Source: an uncultured Bacilli bacterium
GTDB taxonomy: Bacteria > Bacillota_I > Bacilli_A > RF39 > UBA660
Reading direction: 5' to 3'
DNA length: 64,000 nucleotides
NCBI GenBank assembly: GCA_934098505.1
Contig: CAKOOR010000001.1
Span: forward strand, 248,001 to 312,000
Notes under the pieces: generated by a model
What the model saw: only the letters and a program-made list of their open reading frames with translations
What the model was told of the DNA's origin: nothing
Database searches by the model: none
Shown: piece after piece, positions 62,910-64,000 of the stretch
Layout: each line of letters opens with the position of its first letter
How positions within the stretch are numbered: position 1 is the first letter of the stretch
Made by a program: the position numbers and the translations under genes

Positions 62910-64000
62910 ATGGGAATAGGATTTATTATTTTTTGTATTGGAACAATTGGTCTTAGTGTTACTGCTGAACTTATAAACGAACTTAGATTATTTAAAGATA
63001 TTGCTGATGCCGGTTATATAAGGGATAGTAGGAAAATAAAAAAATTAAAGAAACAAATTAATCCAGATTTAACTAAAGTTACCTTAGCATCGCTTTTATT
63101 ACCAATATATAATATTTTGATAGTGATTAAAAATATAAATAATTATAATGTGGTTAGGCCACAAATAATAAATATTTTGAGAACATCGGGTCTTTTAGAA
63201 GAAATGTCAGTAGAAGAAAGAAAACAATACGCTAAAAATCCAACTGGATTTCATGCACTTATAATAGAAATTGAAAGAGAGATAGAACGAGAGAAACCTA
63301 CTTATTATAAAGTTGTGGTTATAGAATATGCTGACGAATTTGGCCTTAATAAAATTACTTATGACATTGGTCGCAATTTAAGTAGTCTTACTGTTATTGA
63401 TGTTTCGGGACCTCTTGAGAAAGATTGGCAAGGTAATAAAAGAAAATCTGTAGAAAATAAGCTGGAACAGTTTCTTTTAAAAGGGATTAAGAGAAAAGTA
63501 AGTTTAGAAAATTTTATAGATTCATTAAATAATAAAAAATCAAAGAAGCCAATAGAATTATTAACGTCCGGTCATATATATGATGCTTACGATTATTTTA
63601 AAGAAGAACAAAGAAATGTCCAAGAAAAACAAGGCTTAAAACCAGATATTATTAATTTAAATCAACAGCTTGATGAAGCGCTTTTCAATATATTAAATGA
63701 TGGTAATGGTAGAAAAGACGTTAAAGAAAATATAACATATTTTACTGATAAATCAGTTTGGGATGTATCAATAAGAAAGACATCAGGTACTCTTAAAGAA
63801 GTTATGTATAGTCGTCAATTTAAACTTATATTTCCACTTATAAGAGGTACGATTGCAAAAGTTATTGAAGATATAGAAAATAAGCCAAATTTATTAAATG
63901 ATAAGACCGGATGCAATTTTCTATACCATATTGATGATGTAGGTAAGTGTGTGGTTGAAATAACTGTTAAATATAATGCTTTGGCAACTAAAAAAAGGCA
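62910..64000 (+). CDS. membrane-anchored hypothetical protein, 3' end beyond the window
   Basis: An open frame of 363 codons runs off the window. The peptide starts MGIGFIIFCIGTIGLSVTAE, an N-terminal membrane segment, followed by a second hydrophobic stretch (LASLLLPIYNILIVI) around residue 65-80, then a charged cytoplasmic or extracytoplasmic part with KKPIELLTSGHIYDAYDYFK. No family is recognised. GAAAGAGAAAGAG lies upstream of the ATG and a GTGGTAGTAT promoter precedes it. The C-terminal part is not visible. Confidence 0.7.
   Translation, partial: MGIGFIIFCIGTIGLSVTAELINELRLFKDIADAGYIRDSRKIKKLKKQINPDLTKVTLASLLLPIYNILIVIKNINNYNVVRPQIINILRTSGLLEEMSVEERKQYAKNPTGFHALIIEIEREIEREKPTYYKVVVIEYADEFGLNKITYDIGRNLSSLTVIDVSGPLEKDWQGNKRKSVENKLEQFLLKGIKRKVSLENFIDSLNNKKSKKPIELLTSGHIYDAYDYFKEEQRNVQEKQGLKPDIINLNQQLDEALFNILNDGNGRKDVKENITYFTDKSVWDVSIRKTSGTLKEVMYSRQFKLIFPLIRGTIAKVIEDIENKPNLLNDKTGCNFLYHIDDVGKCVVEITVKYNALATKKR

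Noticed and set aside
1..64000. Genetic code 4 (UGA as tryptophan), because the AT-rich sequence looks Mollicute-like
   Set aside because: UGA ends several good genes (for example 21152, 28822) and tryptophans in IleRS, the HA-repeat proteins and others are UGG.
1..64000. CRISPR array
   Set aside because: No series of evenly spaced identical repeats was seen; the repeats present are palindromes, terminators or protein-coding repeats.

Overview
The window comes from a very AT-rich (by eye roughly 28-30 % GC), low-GC Gram-positive bacterium. It carries Firmicutes-type genes: primosomal dnaB-dnaI, a T-box in front of ileS, recD2, rnc-smc, uppS-cdsA-rseP, murT-gatD and a SpoIIP-like amidase. UGA is used as a stop and tryptophan is UGG, so the standard bacterial code applies and this is not a code-4 Mollicute. 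Short SMC arms, phosphoketolase, many lineage-specific repeat proteins and abundant small surface proteins suggest a host-associated lineage near RF39 or Erysipelotrichia within Bacilli. That placement is an inference, not a proof.

Layout. 1-8.4 kb: end of a pseudouridine synthase gene, rhomboid protease, J-domain protein, metallophosphoesterase, RecD2, AI-2E-family membrane protein, double-HTH regulator. 8.5-9.9 kb: anchored glycine-rich surface protein. 10-16 kb: PriA, second metallophosphoesterase, phosphohexomutase, divergent sigma-70-like protein. 15.9-19.2 kb: T-box and IleRS. 19.3-22.6 kb: two coupled proteins built of helicase-associated repeats. 22.6-26.1 kb: transglutaminase-like protein, S20, SpoIIP-like protein and partner, repeat protein. 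26.1-30.3 kb: an accessory island. 30.3-35 kb: MurT with a degenerate GatD, tRNA-Ser, a binding protein without metal ligands, YidD. 35-39 kb: RNase III, SMC, and a three-gene overlapping cassette with a DUF3990 (ADP-ribosyltransferase-like) protein. 39.9-44.4 kb: an HExxH peptidase and an HD hydrolase sharing one C-terminal membrane tail. 45-48 kb: two proteins with alpha-CTD-like helix-hairpin-helix repeats. 48.4-64 kb: phosphoketolase, a broken gene, small anchored proteins, dnaB-dnaI, uppS-cdsA-rseP, a WG-repeat protein, NagZ-like glycosidase, and a gene running off the end.

The most notable region is the 26.1-30.3 kb island. It is bounded by ~130-bp imperfect inverted repeats that include the neighbours' terminators. 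Inside are two 25-bp palindromes, reverse complements of each other, around a ~230-bp segment upstream of a large anchored surface protein. That protein ends in a domain whose last segment is GC-rich and adenine-poor (55/93 G+C, 12/93 A, hand count), as expected for a variable repeat of a diversity-generating retroelement. No reverse transcriptase or recombinase lies in the window, so any machinery would have to act in trans. A decayed transposase and a truncated paralogue of the surface domain fill the rest of the island.

Other observations: a GatD lacking both catalytic residues beside an altered MurT; a type-2 IleRS whose HIGH signature reads GLHH; and a recurring extended -10 promoter (GTGGTAG-AT) in front of several lineage-specific genes.
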